From NCBI GenBank assembly GCA_016647705.1, contig CM028338.1, positions 10,942,240 to 11,006,239 on the forward strand: a stretch of DNA of 64,000 nucleotides, read 5' to 3'. The notes beneath the pieces were generated by a model. The model had not been told where the DNA came from, searched no databases, and saw only the letters and a list, made by a program, of their open reading frames with translations. This DNA is from Eucommia ulmoides. Lineage: Eukaryota; Streptophyta; Magnoliopsida; Garryales; Eucommiaceae. How positions within the stretch are numbered: the stretch's first letter is position 1; each line of letters begins with the position of its first letter. This document shows, one piece after another, positions 34,262 to 45,328 of this stretch. A program made the position numbers and the translations under genes.

Positions 34262-36118
34262 TCTCTCTCATCTCTAATAATAGTAAGCTTAGAGCCCAAA
34301 ACTATCTTCTCGTCACTACAACTCGCCCAAAAAGGACAACACCTTATGGACTAGCAACGTACCACCCACCAAGTGTGCTATGTCCATCTAAGGGCCAATC
34401 AATAAAAACCACTAAAGGTACTTTTCCTAAAAGATTGAGAGAGTAACTAGAATATCATTGAGAACCACTAGATCAAGTATGTCAGGGTCAACAACGTCAG
34501 TATTGCATCCAAACTGCACGATCGGAGGATCAGGAGGCTGACATAATCTACTAGAGATCTAAGGTGTAACTCTCTCGCCCATGAACAACTCCTAAGAATA
34601 TGGACGTATGAAGATACGGCGCTGAATGTATAGTGTCATCTCAAGAAGTATATCTACCCAATGAGTGTCTCGACGATATGACTGCCATATGATATCTTTA
34701 AGCACCAGGAACTCTAGCGGAGTGCGAGCCAGCACATGATCTCGAAAGAAGGAGCCCTCTTCCAGGATGGAGCAATGCCACTTCGCCCGAAGGGGGTTAC
34801 AGTCCCTTCTAGTAGAATAGCGGTGACATTAGGTAAGGTACTCATATGCCCAATACTGTACAAAAGAAATAAAAACAACTAAGGAATTGAAAAAGAAGAA
34901 TATAAATAAGAGGTTAATAAATTTAAAATTAACTCACAGGTAGAAACTTCTAGAAACCCGTGATGCCACTAACTCGAGTTGATATATGAGAGGGCATCTC
35001 TGCCAAGAAGGCGGCAAATGTGAAGCTCCCCAATTCGAGCTCTACCATGTTGTCCAACTCTTGTAGAGTCCCCATAAAGAGAAGAGTGATGGTAGAGATT
35101 GAAGAATCCATGAAAGTCCCACTGAAAAATAGAAGCAGTAGGATGCAATAGTGTCGGTTCCCTAACTTCGGGTCCTCGGGAGCTAGAAGTGTAAAGATTG
35201 ACTCGTCCAATAAGCGATTCTATTGAATACACACTCTGCTCCTTTCCTATGTTGGTATAGTACCCATGAGCATCTTTTTATTTTCCAATGATGACTCCCT
35301 CAAGAGAACGACTGACCCTTGGAAGTGAACTCCGATAATCATCGCCCAATCAAGTTGTGTCCGCACCAACTCTTTGCAAGCCAGATAAAGAGAATTCGTT
35401 GTTGAGAACTAGGACTCGATTAGGGTATTAGGATATCCATGATCTATGTAGAGGCCTGAATGGTGAGAAAATATCTAAAACTGCATCCTTAGAGGAATAA
35501 ACGATAATCAAGGTGCATCCTTTGTGAGTACATGGTATACAAAGTCAACCATGACCCCCTAAAATTCCCATTATAGTGGAGGTTAACCTATATAAAATCA
35601 ACCCGCTAAATAATGAGACATTGTCCTTTGAAAAATGGAAGACAAAAGGTAAGCTCTTTGTCACATCAAAGGAGGAGCACTATAGGCTGAAGTCGCACCG
35701 TATCAAAGGTAAGGGCTCTGTCACAGAATGATCTAGGAATAGGATCACCATAATTGAAGTCATCTCCCAATAAATCAACTAGAATACCCCATTCTGGCAT
35801 CTCATGCTCTGGAGAGTAATAGTCTGGATCCGTTGCTATCTCAGCTGTTTCGGAAGGGCGAACGAACTCCTGACCCATATGAGCACCCGACGAACCATCC
35901 ATCGTCGAGTCATCGACTCTAGACTATCTAAAGGTATCCTCAATAATAGAAGCAGAAGGGGTAGGTACGTCATCGAAAATCCTAGGTGTTGACGCCTTGG
36001 GCTGACCTCGGGAGAAATGTGCAGCGCTTCCTCTAAGTGGGGTCTCGGGGGCTTTGCCCTTCCCACGAGAATTGGAAGGATGAAGGCCACCGTCACCCGA
36101 ATATCCCACAACTAACAT
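34262..36118 (-). pseudogene. Plant mobile domain-like gene remnant
   Basis: Minus-strand pieces in order: an N-terminal segment from Met at 36118 (VVGYSGDGGLHPSNSRGKGK, low complexity); an acidic segment at about 35900-35670 (DPDYYSPEHEMPEWGILVD); a segment at 35210-34950 (ELGSFTFAAFLAEMPSHIST); and 34860-34480 with VQYWAYEYLT, ARTPLEFLVLKDIIWQSYRR and PPIVQFGC. The order WGS/LA, then QxWAYEYL, then IWQxY, then (R)QFG follows the aminotransferase-like plant mobile domain. Stops and frame changes, or unrecognised introns, separate the pieces. Such genes are host (MAIN-like) or captured by transposons; the choice is open. Confidence 0.5.
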
Positions 36119-37241
36119 TGTGTCATCTAAAAAATAAAAGTCAAAGTTCTATTATTAGGGTTTCGACTTAAGGGTACAAATTGGAATTTTAAGGATTATT
36201 ATGTGACTTTTAGAAGACTTATCGAACTCACCGCTGCCATTATTCTAAAGAAACAATTGTGAATGGCCATAACTAATCTCTAATGATCTATCATCGGCCA
36301 AACACTAGGGGTAAGGGAATGAGTTCATCCCTCCGAGAAGAACGGGTAGGATTCAACCTTCTTTAGTTTAAAAACATAATGTTTATTATTTAAACTAAGG
36401 TATAATTGAGAAAATCAAGTTCAAAACTCTCGCCCTTCAAAGTGTGATATACCAAAATTTGCAAGCCCATCTCACTTTGGAGAAACATTGAAACACTAAA
36501 ACAAATATACTCCAAAGAACGAACAATAATATTTTAAGAGATAACTAATTAAATTATACTATCAATCCGATGTAATGAAAGATGATATCCAAGACTCTCT
36601 AAAAAAAAAAACAAGTAAAACATAAAAGAAAATGTTCTATGCAATATCTAAAAAAAAAAAAACAAGTAAAACATAAAAGTAAATGTTCTATGTAATATCT
36701 ATACTTTACTTAGAAATAAAAAATCCTCTTTGATCAATGAAAATATCATTTACTAAATATTTTTTTTCACATGATAAAGTGATGAAAATAATTCATTTAA
36801 ACTAATTCTAAAAATCATTCATCCTAAAATAAAGATATAAAACAAATTTAAAATAAATTTGGGCAAAAAATACACAAGGTTATTGTTCTATATGCATGAA
36901 TACATTACAAACAAAATTAATCCATAATTTACCTTCTAAACATGATCAAACATAATATTCATGCATGAGAACAAAGAAAAAAAAATTACAACACCCTAAA
37001 AAAATAAAAAAATGCCAGATCATTTGGGTTAGGGAAGAACATCACTGATTTCTAATCCAAACCATGAAATGAACTCAAAATCATGCATTTCATGTATTAT
37101 ACAAACTCAAATTGCAAAAACAATGCATGAGTTTTTCAAAAAAATAGGGGGTTTTAAAAATAACAAAGCCCTAACTATAGGGTTCAGAACTCATCCATTT
37201 TGAAGAATATAAGTGGGAAATGATCAACTTAATGTGAACTC
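36119..37241 (-). other. Probable intron / 5' untranslated part of the minus-strand gene
   Basis: Splice-like signals on the minus strand: acceptor TTTATTTTTTAG at 36127-36138; a 13-base candidate exon (36232-36244) containing ATGGCAGCG, followed by donor GTGAGT and preceded by TTTCTTTAG; and the donor at 37238-37243. The rest is AT-rich, with the tandem duplication at 36597-36700. Confidence 0.35.
36597..36700. repeat. Tandem duplication, unit about 51 bp
   Basis: Two near-identical units, each an A run followed by ACAAGTAAAACATAAAAG and ATGTTCTATG(C/T)AATATCT. Confidence 0.9.
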
Positions 37242-37383
37242 ACCTTTTAATGGATGAAAATTGAATAAAATCAAGAGGAAGTTGAGAAAATTAGGAGCAA
37301 TGGCCACTGGACTATTCATTTCTTGTATCCCTCTATATTTTCCTACGAATAGACAAGGCGTTAGCTTGTCTGTCTATTTATAA
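37238..37383 (-). promoter_or_regulatory. TATA box, leader and splice donor on minus strand
   Basis: The minus strand has GGTTATAAATAGACAG (TATA at 37375-37383). About 140 bp downstream is ATTAAAAG/GTGAGT, a strong splice-donor match at 37238-37244. An ATG at about 37318 would open a frame to the donor. This fits a promoter and first exon for the mobile-domain-like unit, although an LTR promoter cannot be excluded since no LTR ends were found. Confidence 0.45.
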
Positions 37384-37759
37384 CCATCCCTGCACATGGG
37401 CCAATGCGTAGGGATACAAAATTAACCATTGGCCCCCATTTCGCCATTTTTTCTTCTTCATTTTTTTGAAAATTATTTCAAAATCAATTTAATGCATTAA
37501 TTAAAGAGCTTAAACTTACCTCGAGACTGTGGAGTATCAAAAGGCATTCACGAATTGATGTATAAGACATTTTCATGATAGTTCAAGTCACGTTATCATA
37601 AAATTTTGAAAAGTAAACATTAAATCATAACTAATGTCAAATCAGAAGATTATCAAATCAAAATCAAATCAAGTCGTTTTATGATAAAGTAAACTTAACA
37701 GTTGAATTTAACCTGTGAAATATCTATCGATATCATAAAAATTAAATGGCTCAGGTGTT
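37384..37759. other. Upstream AT-rich spacer
   Basis: No frame, LTR end or repeat recognised. It lies between the candidate promoter and Tat-type leader repeats. Confidence 0.4.
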
Positions 37760-38186
37760 ACACTAACAGGAAAGATTCTAAAAGATTAACTTCTCTTTAA
37801 AACAAAATTAGAATAATATACAAATATAATAACAAACACGTCGGCAAGTATATTCAAGAATTTAAATCAATAATCCCAAATTCATTTTTCATCAGCCCCC
37901 GATAAATATCGAGATGAACTATTTTAGCTTCCCAATCCAGTAGCTAATCAGTCTCCTCCCCAGCCCATAGGCAGGGGCATATTTTATATTGTCTGTAATC
38001 ATAAATCGTACAATATGAAGTGTCAGATTAGATTCCTCAACCAAACTTATCCAGTCGCTGCCCCTGTCAGAGATTGGGGCACATTTCACCTTATTCGTAT
38101 TTTCCAGATGAAACCAATGTTTATTTTGTCTTACGATGTAAAATGAAATGCCCAAATCATACTAAAATCAATTAAATTCATTAAAC

Positions 38187-39790
38187 ATATGGGATGAACT
38201 ACATGGGAACCTAATTCTTGCCAAAGTCCGGGGTACGTAGGAAACCCTTGTGGGTTCAATTGACAACCAAAAGACGGTGAACTACGTTTCGACCTAATTC
38301 TTGGTTAATACTTAGATATGTAGGCAACCCATGTAAGGGTACAGTCACCATTAAATAAATAAATCCTCCATCGATTGGGATTTAAACTGAGTCAACTTAA
38401 ATATAAATCCTCCATTAATCAAGATTCAATGACGTCAACTTTAAAATCAGTCCCCCAATAAAGGATGAATTAGGTGTCGACATGAGTCCTGGTAAATACA
38501 TGGACACATAAAGACTTTATAGGTTTGGTTGTCACTTTAAATAGAAATTCCTTCATCCCTAGTGGATTTCGCTTCGACATGTCCTTGGTAGATAACCAAG
38601 GTATGCAGAAAATCCAAGGGGGTCTGGTCGAAGTCAGAGAGGTGTCAGCCTTAAGACAATATCTCAATCCCTGTATTAGGGCATATCTCCGAGTAGTTCC
38701 TTGACTTCCCTGAGAAGTTGTTGTCAATCCTATTGTTAGGTAGAACAACAAATGATACCTGTGCACGAACTACGCTTAGACTTGATCCTTGGTAATTAAC
38801 CAAGGTACGTAAGAAACCCTTATACATATGGTCAATAATCTAAAAAACAACACAGGGAGGGCTAAACTATATTTTGACTTGATTCCTGACCTAGGAAATC
38901 AGTGTATGTAGCTAACTTTTGTGGGTTTTGACCATTTGATAATCATTATCCAAAACAAATGACTAAACATAAATTCTAAACTAAAATATATAAATGACCT
39001 AACAAGGTCCCCAGTCTCAAACAAACATTAAAAGTCAAACGCTCAATTCACGATATATGGGTAATCCATGGGCTCTATCACATTCTCTGAACACTCAGGA
39101 AATAATCTTGCGCCCCAGCTAGAGCTAGGGCGATATTGTGATAGGATTCACCCCAACTAGAATTGGGGAACATTATATTAGATTTCTCCATTGTGATTTC
39201 TTGATAAATTCATCAATTACGACTAAAGGAAAAATCCAAAATCTAAGAATAAATCTGTAATTCCTAAAATAAACAAGCATCATCAAGCCCTAGTCTATGA
39301 CTGAGGCACATTTTGTCCGAGGTTAAATTTCTCGCATGAGGTTTTCTTGTCCTTGTCAGGTAGTCCCAGATGGGATGTGGCCAAGAAACTCCACTAAGTA
39401 TTGAGTTTCCCCGAGAATCTTCTCCGGTGAGAATTCACTCAATCATTTTCAATCTTGTATTGATATGGCGACCCAAGAACCAGTTTATCTAACCAAGAAC
39501 CCTTTCTACCAAATACAAATTTAAATTGCATGTCTAAACTACATTTGATCTGATTCTCAGTTAAGTATGAGATATGTAAGCTCCCTAATGGGGTTCGATC
39601 AAGCAAGCTTTAAATATACCGTCGACCTCAGTCTCAGACTAACAAGACACTCTGAAATTGGTTTCTCTAACCCAGAACCATTCTACCCAATCTTGATTTA
39701 CATTACTTGTTAGAACTACATTTGGCCTGATTCTTAGTTAAGTCTGAGATATGTAGGAAAGCTCCTAAATGGGCACAATCATAACTAAGG
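38187..39790 (+). repeat. Diverged GAACTAC...GTAGGCAACC repeats
   Basis: At least six recognisable copies begin near 38187, 38277, 38764, 38866, 39536 and 39717. Each has an opening GAACTAC(G/A)TTT, a GATTCTTGGTTAA-type middle, (G/A)(G/T)ATATGTAGG and a pyrimidine-rich GGGTTC end. Spacing is irregular. Confidence 0.6.
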
Positions 39791-39799
39791 ATAACAATA

Positions 39800-39956
39800 T
39801 TCCATTAGGGGAATGACAATAAGTCATTAGAGTTGGCAATAAGTCATTAGGAGAATGACAACAAGTCATTAGAGATGGCAATAAGTCGTTAGAGGTGGCA
39901 ATAAGTCGTTAGAGGTGGCAATAAGTCATCCGTGGTGATAATAAGTCATCAAAACT
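39800..39956 (+). repeat. Short tandem repeat, unit 20-21 bp
   Basis: Seven to eight units of the type GGCAATAAGTCATTAGAGGT, with point changes; the last units read AAGTCATC. Confidence 0.85.
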
Positions 39957-39969
39957 ACAGTGATCCACT

Positions 39970-41225
39970 AGGACAAGTCATTTAGCCTCCTTTTGGATCT
40001 TCAAGGATGGTCATTCTACTGCCTTTGAGAAAGTTCATAGTAATTCTCAAGGATTGACATTCAGCTTCCTTTGAGAATATCCCTCACTGTTTAGAAAGGA
40101 CTATGGTAATCTTCAAGGATGGTTATTTAGCTTCCGTTGAAGAGATCCCAGAGATACTCAATTCTAGGTTATTTAGCCTCCTTTGAGCTTCCTAATAATT
40201 AGTTATTCAGCCTTATTTGAGAAGATTTCTCACCTTTTCGAAGGGCATATAGTGCTCCTATGAAAATATAGCGGTGACTAAGGATTCAATTCATATGTTC
40301 CTGGCATTTACTTTTCTAGAGCTACAGAGATGGTGATGAGTTTCCATTCACCAAAGCTACAGTAGTACTCAAGGATGGTTATTTAACCATCTTAGAGATC
40401 TTCAAGGAAAGGTCATTTAGCCCCCTTAAAAGAAAATGCTATAGTAACCTCAAGGACTGGTCGTTGGCCCCTCTTTTGAGAAGATTCCTTACCCATTGGG
40501 AATGAATGTAATGTACCTGAAGGATGATGCAGTGGTGACCAAGGAACCTATTTTTACGTTCCTAGAATTGGATTTCCCAGGAAACTATGGAGATGACAAT
40601 GAGTCATCATTCTCGTAATACTGTATAATAGATCCACAAGGTTAGGTTATTCATCCACTAGTGAGATTCTTCAAGGGCTGGTCACTTAGCCTCCTTTGAA
40701 TAAATTCCGTTAGTATACTCCAGGATGGTCACTCAGCCACATATGAGATTCTTTAAGGACTAGTCATTCAATTTCATTTGAAGAAAAATGCAGAGTACAT
40801 CCTCAAAGTGAGGTTATTTAGCCGCATTTGAAGAGATCCCATAAGTACTTAGGGACAGGTTATTCAGTCTCCCTTAAGAGCTTCAATGACTAGTCATTTA
40901 GCCTCCTTTGAATAAGGTCTGTAATATCCCTCAAGGATAGGTCATTCAACCTTATTTGAGAGGATTATATATCCTTCAAGGATTGGTCATTCAACCTCCT
41001 TTGAGAGGATCCAGTGGTAAGTACTCAAGGATGGTCATTTAGCCACCTTAGACATCATCTAGAAAAAGTTATTCAGCCTATGTTAAGAAGATTCAGTGAA
41101 AGCCTCAGGAATAGGTCATTCAACCTCTGTTAAAAAGATCCAGCCATAAATCCTGCAGGATCAATCATTCATCCTGCTCTGAGATCATCAAGGATTGGTT
41201 ATTCAACCTCATCAGAGAAACTCAT
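39970..41225 (+). repeat. Degenerate tandem array, GGTCATTCAGCCTCCTTTGAG
   Basis: Some twenty or more copies of a phrase built from TTCAAGGATGGTCATT, TAGCCTCCTTTGAG and AAGATCC, spaced 30-90 bp and strongly diverged. No frame runs through it. It is non-coding array DNA of the Tat-type leader. Confidence 0.75.
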
Positions 41226-41262
41226 TTACCGCTTCCAAAGGGTAGATGTAGCAATGTTCAAG

Positions 41263-42630
41263 TGGTAGCGGAATATTACGTCGCTACTTTTACCGCAACT
41301 ATATGGATCAAGTTTTAGTAGAGTGGGAAGAGTAGGGGTTGCGTATCCACAGGGATTGGATTAGATAGTCGCTAAGTACCGCGATTGTCATAATCTAACC
41401 TAACTTTATCTAGGTGACTCAAATATAGTTTTTGTTAATAAAATATACTAAACTAAATTAATTACTATAATACTAATATGATGTTTAAGGGATTATATTG
41501 TCTAGGGATTAACTTTATTCACTTAAACGTATTAGTTTCAATATACTTTACATTAACGACACTCAAATCTATTCGACAATTTAGGTATCGAAAACTCACT
41601 CACTACCTCTTCCGAGTATAAAGTGAATGAATATGCTACTTCGCGTCAACGTCAAAGTCCCCTTCTAGTACGATACTTAGTCAACTGAGTCTCACCCCAA
41701 CCTCACGGATTACATACTTTCTAATGCTCTCCCAAGTTATTACATCGTCATGTTGTGTTTAAACTCTAGTCTGAATCCCGGGTTACCTCTCCCGAGTGTC
41801 AAACCCTGTATTCTCAAACCAACCATATTACCATAACAAGCATATAATGATTGTAATAAAATGGTAAACACAATTGGATAAAGATAAACAACCGATAATG
41901 AAACAAAGATCAAACGAACAAGATTTTTATACACAAATCGCTCCCTAAACAATATATGTTTAGCTACACATGGCCATAGCCCTATATTCAACAATACGCA
42001 AGCTAAACATAAACAAAACTATCAACTAAAACTAAGAAATAAAGAGAGAAACAAGGAGACTAGACATTATCCAAAGAACCGATGCTAAAACCACTCCGAG
42101 ATCATTTCCTTGTCTTGGCTTTGCGATCTTCTCTTGGTTGATAGGGTTTGGAGCTCCAAAATTAGTCAAACAAACATGGTCTAAGTGTTGGGGAAGAAGG
42201 CATATCATATGGGATCCAAAATATCTCAAAAATATCCCAAAATATCTTTGTAATTTGGTGTCAGACCGCTGTAGTAGTGGGAAGTCAGTAGACTTTCTAT
42301 CGGATGACCGCTGCTGCGGTGACATTCTTTCTTCTTTTTCCTATAACATTCTCGTCCGAAACTCTGATTGCAGTGATTTAAAAACCTAGAAAAATCTACG
42401 ACAAAGATATAAAACTTATATGTTTTGAGTTTTTCCAAAATAGAATTGCATTATGTTCACAATTGGCCTTGAAGTTACTACACCTGTACCGACTTTGCCT
42501 CTTTTCACCCATTTATTCAAAAACCTATAAAATAATACAAAAACACATTAAACTAACAGAAGTGCTTGAAAACACAAAAAATATTTGAATCTAAAAGTAC
42601 TTGATTTGTTGGTAAATAAACCACTCATCA
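41263..42630 (-). repeat. 3' LTR of the second element (1368 bp)
   Basis: Plus coordinates TGGTAGCGGAATATTACG to AACCACTCATCA. One copy of the R-region block. A short palindrome cluster lies at 42265-42325 (GACCGCTGCTGCGGTGAC). The 5' LTR has more palindromes, so part has been lost here. Confidence 0.9.
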
Positions 42631-42650
42631 AATACCCCAAAACTCAAACG
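42631..42650 (-). other. Polypurine tract of the second element
   Basis: The minus strand reads GAGTTTTGGGGTATT directly before the LTR start TGATGAGTGG. Confidence 0.7.
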
Positions 42651-44120
42651 TTTGCTTGTTCTCAAGTAAAAACACACAAACAAGAAAAAAAATTATCACA
42701 ACAAAGAAAAACTCAAACGAACTAAAAATAATGACGTGTGAGTTTTAAATTCAGCTAATTAACCAAAATGTTTTCCCTCAACGACCCCCAATCATATCGA
42801 GTTCAAGAATAAAACTGCATTATGTGGTGTTCTAGAATTTCGACATTCAATAACGGTAAATGCCATTCTAGATCCTACTCAAGTGTGTGTGCGAAAACTC
42901 AATTATACAACTATCCCACAACAAGATTGGATTATTCACTAATAAGCTCATGACTTAAACCGTAAAGGATTATGATATCCATATGCCTGACTGGGTTCTA
43001 CACTACACTAATGTAGGCTTGGAAGTTCAAAAAGATCAATAAGACTTGGTTTGGTTTTTCACATTTGGCCAAGGTTATATCGGGAATATAAAATAGGTTA
43101 ATGTCATTAACTCAATTATACCCAAGGCACAATGTTTGGCACACAATCACACTCGAACCCCCATAGATAAATTTGAAACAACTTTGAACATACATTTAAG
43201 AACGACGTACTCACTTGTCAAAAGAAACGGAAATTGAACTATATATACATATGGTGTTTTTTTTTTTTTTTTTTTGTTTTATATATATATTGTACCACAC
43301 CCCCAAACTTATTAGATTATTACAATTTCATGGGTGTGGTTAAAACGAACGAAAAATGACAAGTGAGTACTCGAATACCGAACCAATCAAAAGTTCGCTC
43401 TAAACTCAACCGTTCGCTTCAAGTAACATACATGAATGCTAACTTGATTAACTCAAATTGTGCCTTCAGTTCAACAATATAGGTTTGGAAAGAATTCAAT
43501 CAGTTAGGGTATTTGTTATGTGTTCAGAATGGAAACGATAAATTGGCTTCTACAGGGTAACGAGGGATAAACATTTTACAAGGTAAGCTTCAAAGGCTCA
43601 AGCGAATCTAATGAATGCCTAAATCACGTCTCTTGAACAACCTCACCTAGGATTTCACCTCAAGTTTCTCCCAATCCGGTTTTAGAATCCCTTAAATTGT
43701 CATAAATTTGGCTAATGGATAATTAGCCTCAAATCAATTGAATAGCTATATATTAAGTCTACGTGCTCGTGCAAATTAGGATCCATAATAACTTTAACCA
43801 AAATGATATGCTAAGCACACAGAACACACATGAATGGGCAATACCCTTGACCTCCAAAAATAACCAGGGGATAATATCATTATCGGGTAACAGCCCAGAT
43901 GAAACCAAAACTCAGTACACAACAACACATCTACAAACATAAACACATACTACTCTAACATGCATGTATATAATAAACTAAACTACACAACTAACAACAG
44001 AAAACATAATAGCATACTTCACATCACCCCAAACTTAAAACGGACAGTGTCCACGGTGACCCATTCATCATTCTCAACAATTGAAATAAAATATGCCGAT
44101 GAAGGGGGTTTAGAACACGT
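42651..44120 (-). other. Non-coding 3' internal region of the second element
   Basis: Shares sequence blocks with 15546-16965. These include an internal purine tract AATAAGTTTGGGGGTGTGG (minus, 43297-43315) and the GAATTTCGACATTCAATAACG block near 42835. A run of T at 43258-43275 has expanded. No conserved frame is seen. Confidence 0.6.
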
Positions 44121-44125
44121 ACCTG

Positions 44126-44147
44126 GGAGGCGAGAAAATCTCGCATC
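44126..44147 (-). promoter_or_regulatory. Conserved hairpin, second copy
   Basis: GAGGCGAGA-AAA-TCTCGCATC: a nine-base stem with one mismatch and a three-base loop. On the minus strand it is followed by CCCAG/GTACGTG, as in the copy at 15515. Confidence 0.6.
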
Positions 44148-44216
44148 AGAATGAAGTCGGTGGTGATGAATCTAATTTATTTTTAGACTTGGGTTGCCTC
44201 CCAAGAAGCACTTGGT

Positions 44217-45190
44217 TTAATGTCCTCGGCTTGATATGGAGAAGGGCTCGTTAAAGAGCGACTTTTGCCTATAATATGTGTCGCACAACACAACATACAA
44301 GTCTTGGTTTAGAAAACCCTCAATCTTGGAGAAATGTGGCAATGCATAGCAAGTACTCTCAACTTGATTCTTCTCCAGCTCATGAGCTTGGTAATCTTGA
44401 ATAAACGGTGCAAAAGACGATGGAGGATAATTGAGCCACATTAGATCCTCATATATATGATCTTCTTGGATTAGTGGCGGCATCAAAATTTGGATTTCAA
44501 GAGGTGAGAACTCAAAATCATCTTTTGATTTGCATCAATGAACAATTTATGAGCCTCGTTCTCTTTCGAATCATCTCCGTTGAATGCTTCCAATTTTCCC
44601 CCGCTTGTATCGAGTTTCTCCTGGTGGCTTCCACGGATAGATGTGGCTCGTGTTTCTCTCTGGGCCACCACTTTTGACTCGGCCTCAATGAAACAAATTA
44701 GCTGATCAATTTGAGTCTCAAGAGAGTTGACGGTCTCATCAATTTTAGTGCAGGTCATCTCAATTTTGTCAAGATGGTCCTCATGCTCATTGAGTCGATC
44801 ATTAGTTTCTCTTTAGAAAACCTGAGTCTCCCTCATAAATTCAGTGAACATGGTTTCCAATGCGAGAGAAGACTTCACATGTTGGTCCTGGGTGTCAATC
44901 TATGGCGCTGAAATGATGAAACTATCCCCCAAGCTTTGGTAACTTGGTGAATAATTCCAATACTGAAATTCGAACTCCGCCATGTCTTCCAACAACCAAT
45001 AGGCTTTATCCGCGGTTAGTAGGTCGAAAGAAGTGGTACTGTTTCATCTTTGCACCCAAGTTCTTGTTGCGGCTTGTAACCTGTTGAAGAAATTCAGTAG
45101 TTGACACTCCCTCGAGAAATGATGATTGGGGAGCTGAAATAGCAACTCTTTGTATCCTTCCCATGCACAGTAAAACGGTTCAGAATCCAT
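44217..45190 (-). pseudogene. Gag-like frame, second copy, start codon kept
   Basis: The ATG at 45190 opens MDSEPFYCAWEGYKELLFQL, then NHHF, LQAATRTWVQR and a stop where the copy at 14499 has Arg. Later segments are LEDMAEFEFQYWNYSPSYQS, the coil (TKIDETVNSLETQIDQL) and the acidic tail with NQDLYVVLCDTYYRQ ending at 44217. Stops and at least one frame change break it into pieces, but residues shared with 14499-15439 run throughout, showing a once-common protein of about 310 residues. It resembles only the second half of Athila Gag, with no zinc knuckle. Confidence 0.7.
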
Positions 45191-45301
45191 CTCCAAGTAC
45201 CTCGTCTACCAAAACAAACTAAAAACAAAAATTATAAACAAAATAAATGCCTAAATTAAAATCAAGTTACTTACTCACAATATCAACAACAATCTAAAAA
45301 C

Positions 45302-45322
45302 CAATCCCAAGCAACGGCGCCA
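45302..45322 (-). other. Primer-binding site, tRNA-Asp type
   Basis: The minus strand starts TGGCGCCGTTGC, an exact match to the common Athila-type site, then TTGGGATTG. It lies six bases inside the LTR. Confidence 0.88.
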
Positions 45323-45328
45323 AAAATT

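Larger units (their letters stand above)
37760..41262 (+). mobile_element. Tat/Ogre-type LTR or leader remnant
   Basis: Contains diverged repeats of the GAACTACGTTT-GACCTGATTCTTGG...TACGTAGGCAACC phrase, which also occurs at 56251-56641 in a Tat-type LTR, followed by two further degenerate arrays. There is no coding sequence. The left edge is not defined. The right side is cut by the element at 41263 and resumes at 46737. Confidence 0.55.

Noticed and set aside
39800..39956. CRISPR-like array
   Set aside because: Units are contiguous with no unique spacers, in a plant nuclear context.
44474..44911. Plus-strand frames opposite the gag-like pseudogene
   Set aside because: Shadows of the minus-strand frame, not shared by the other copy.
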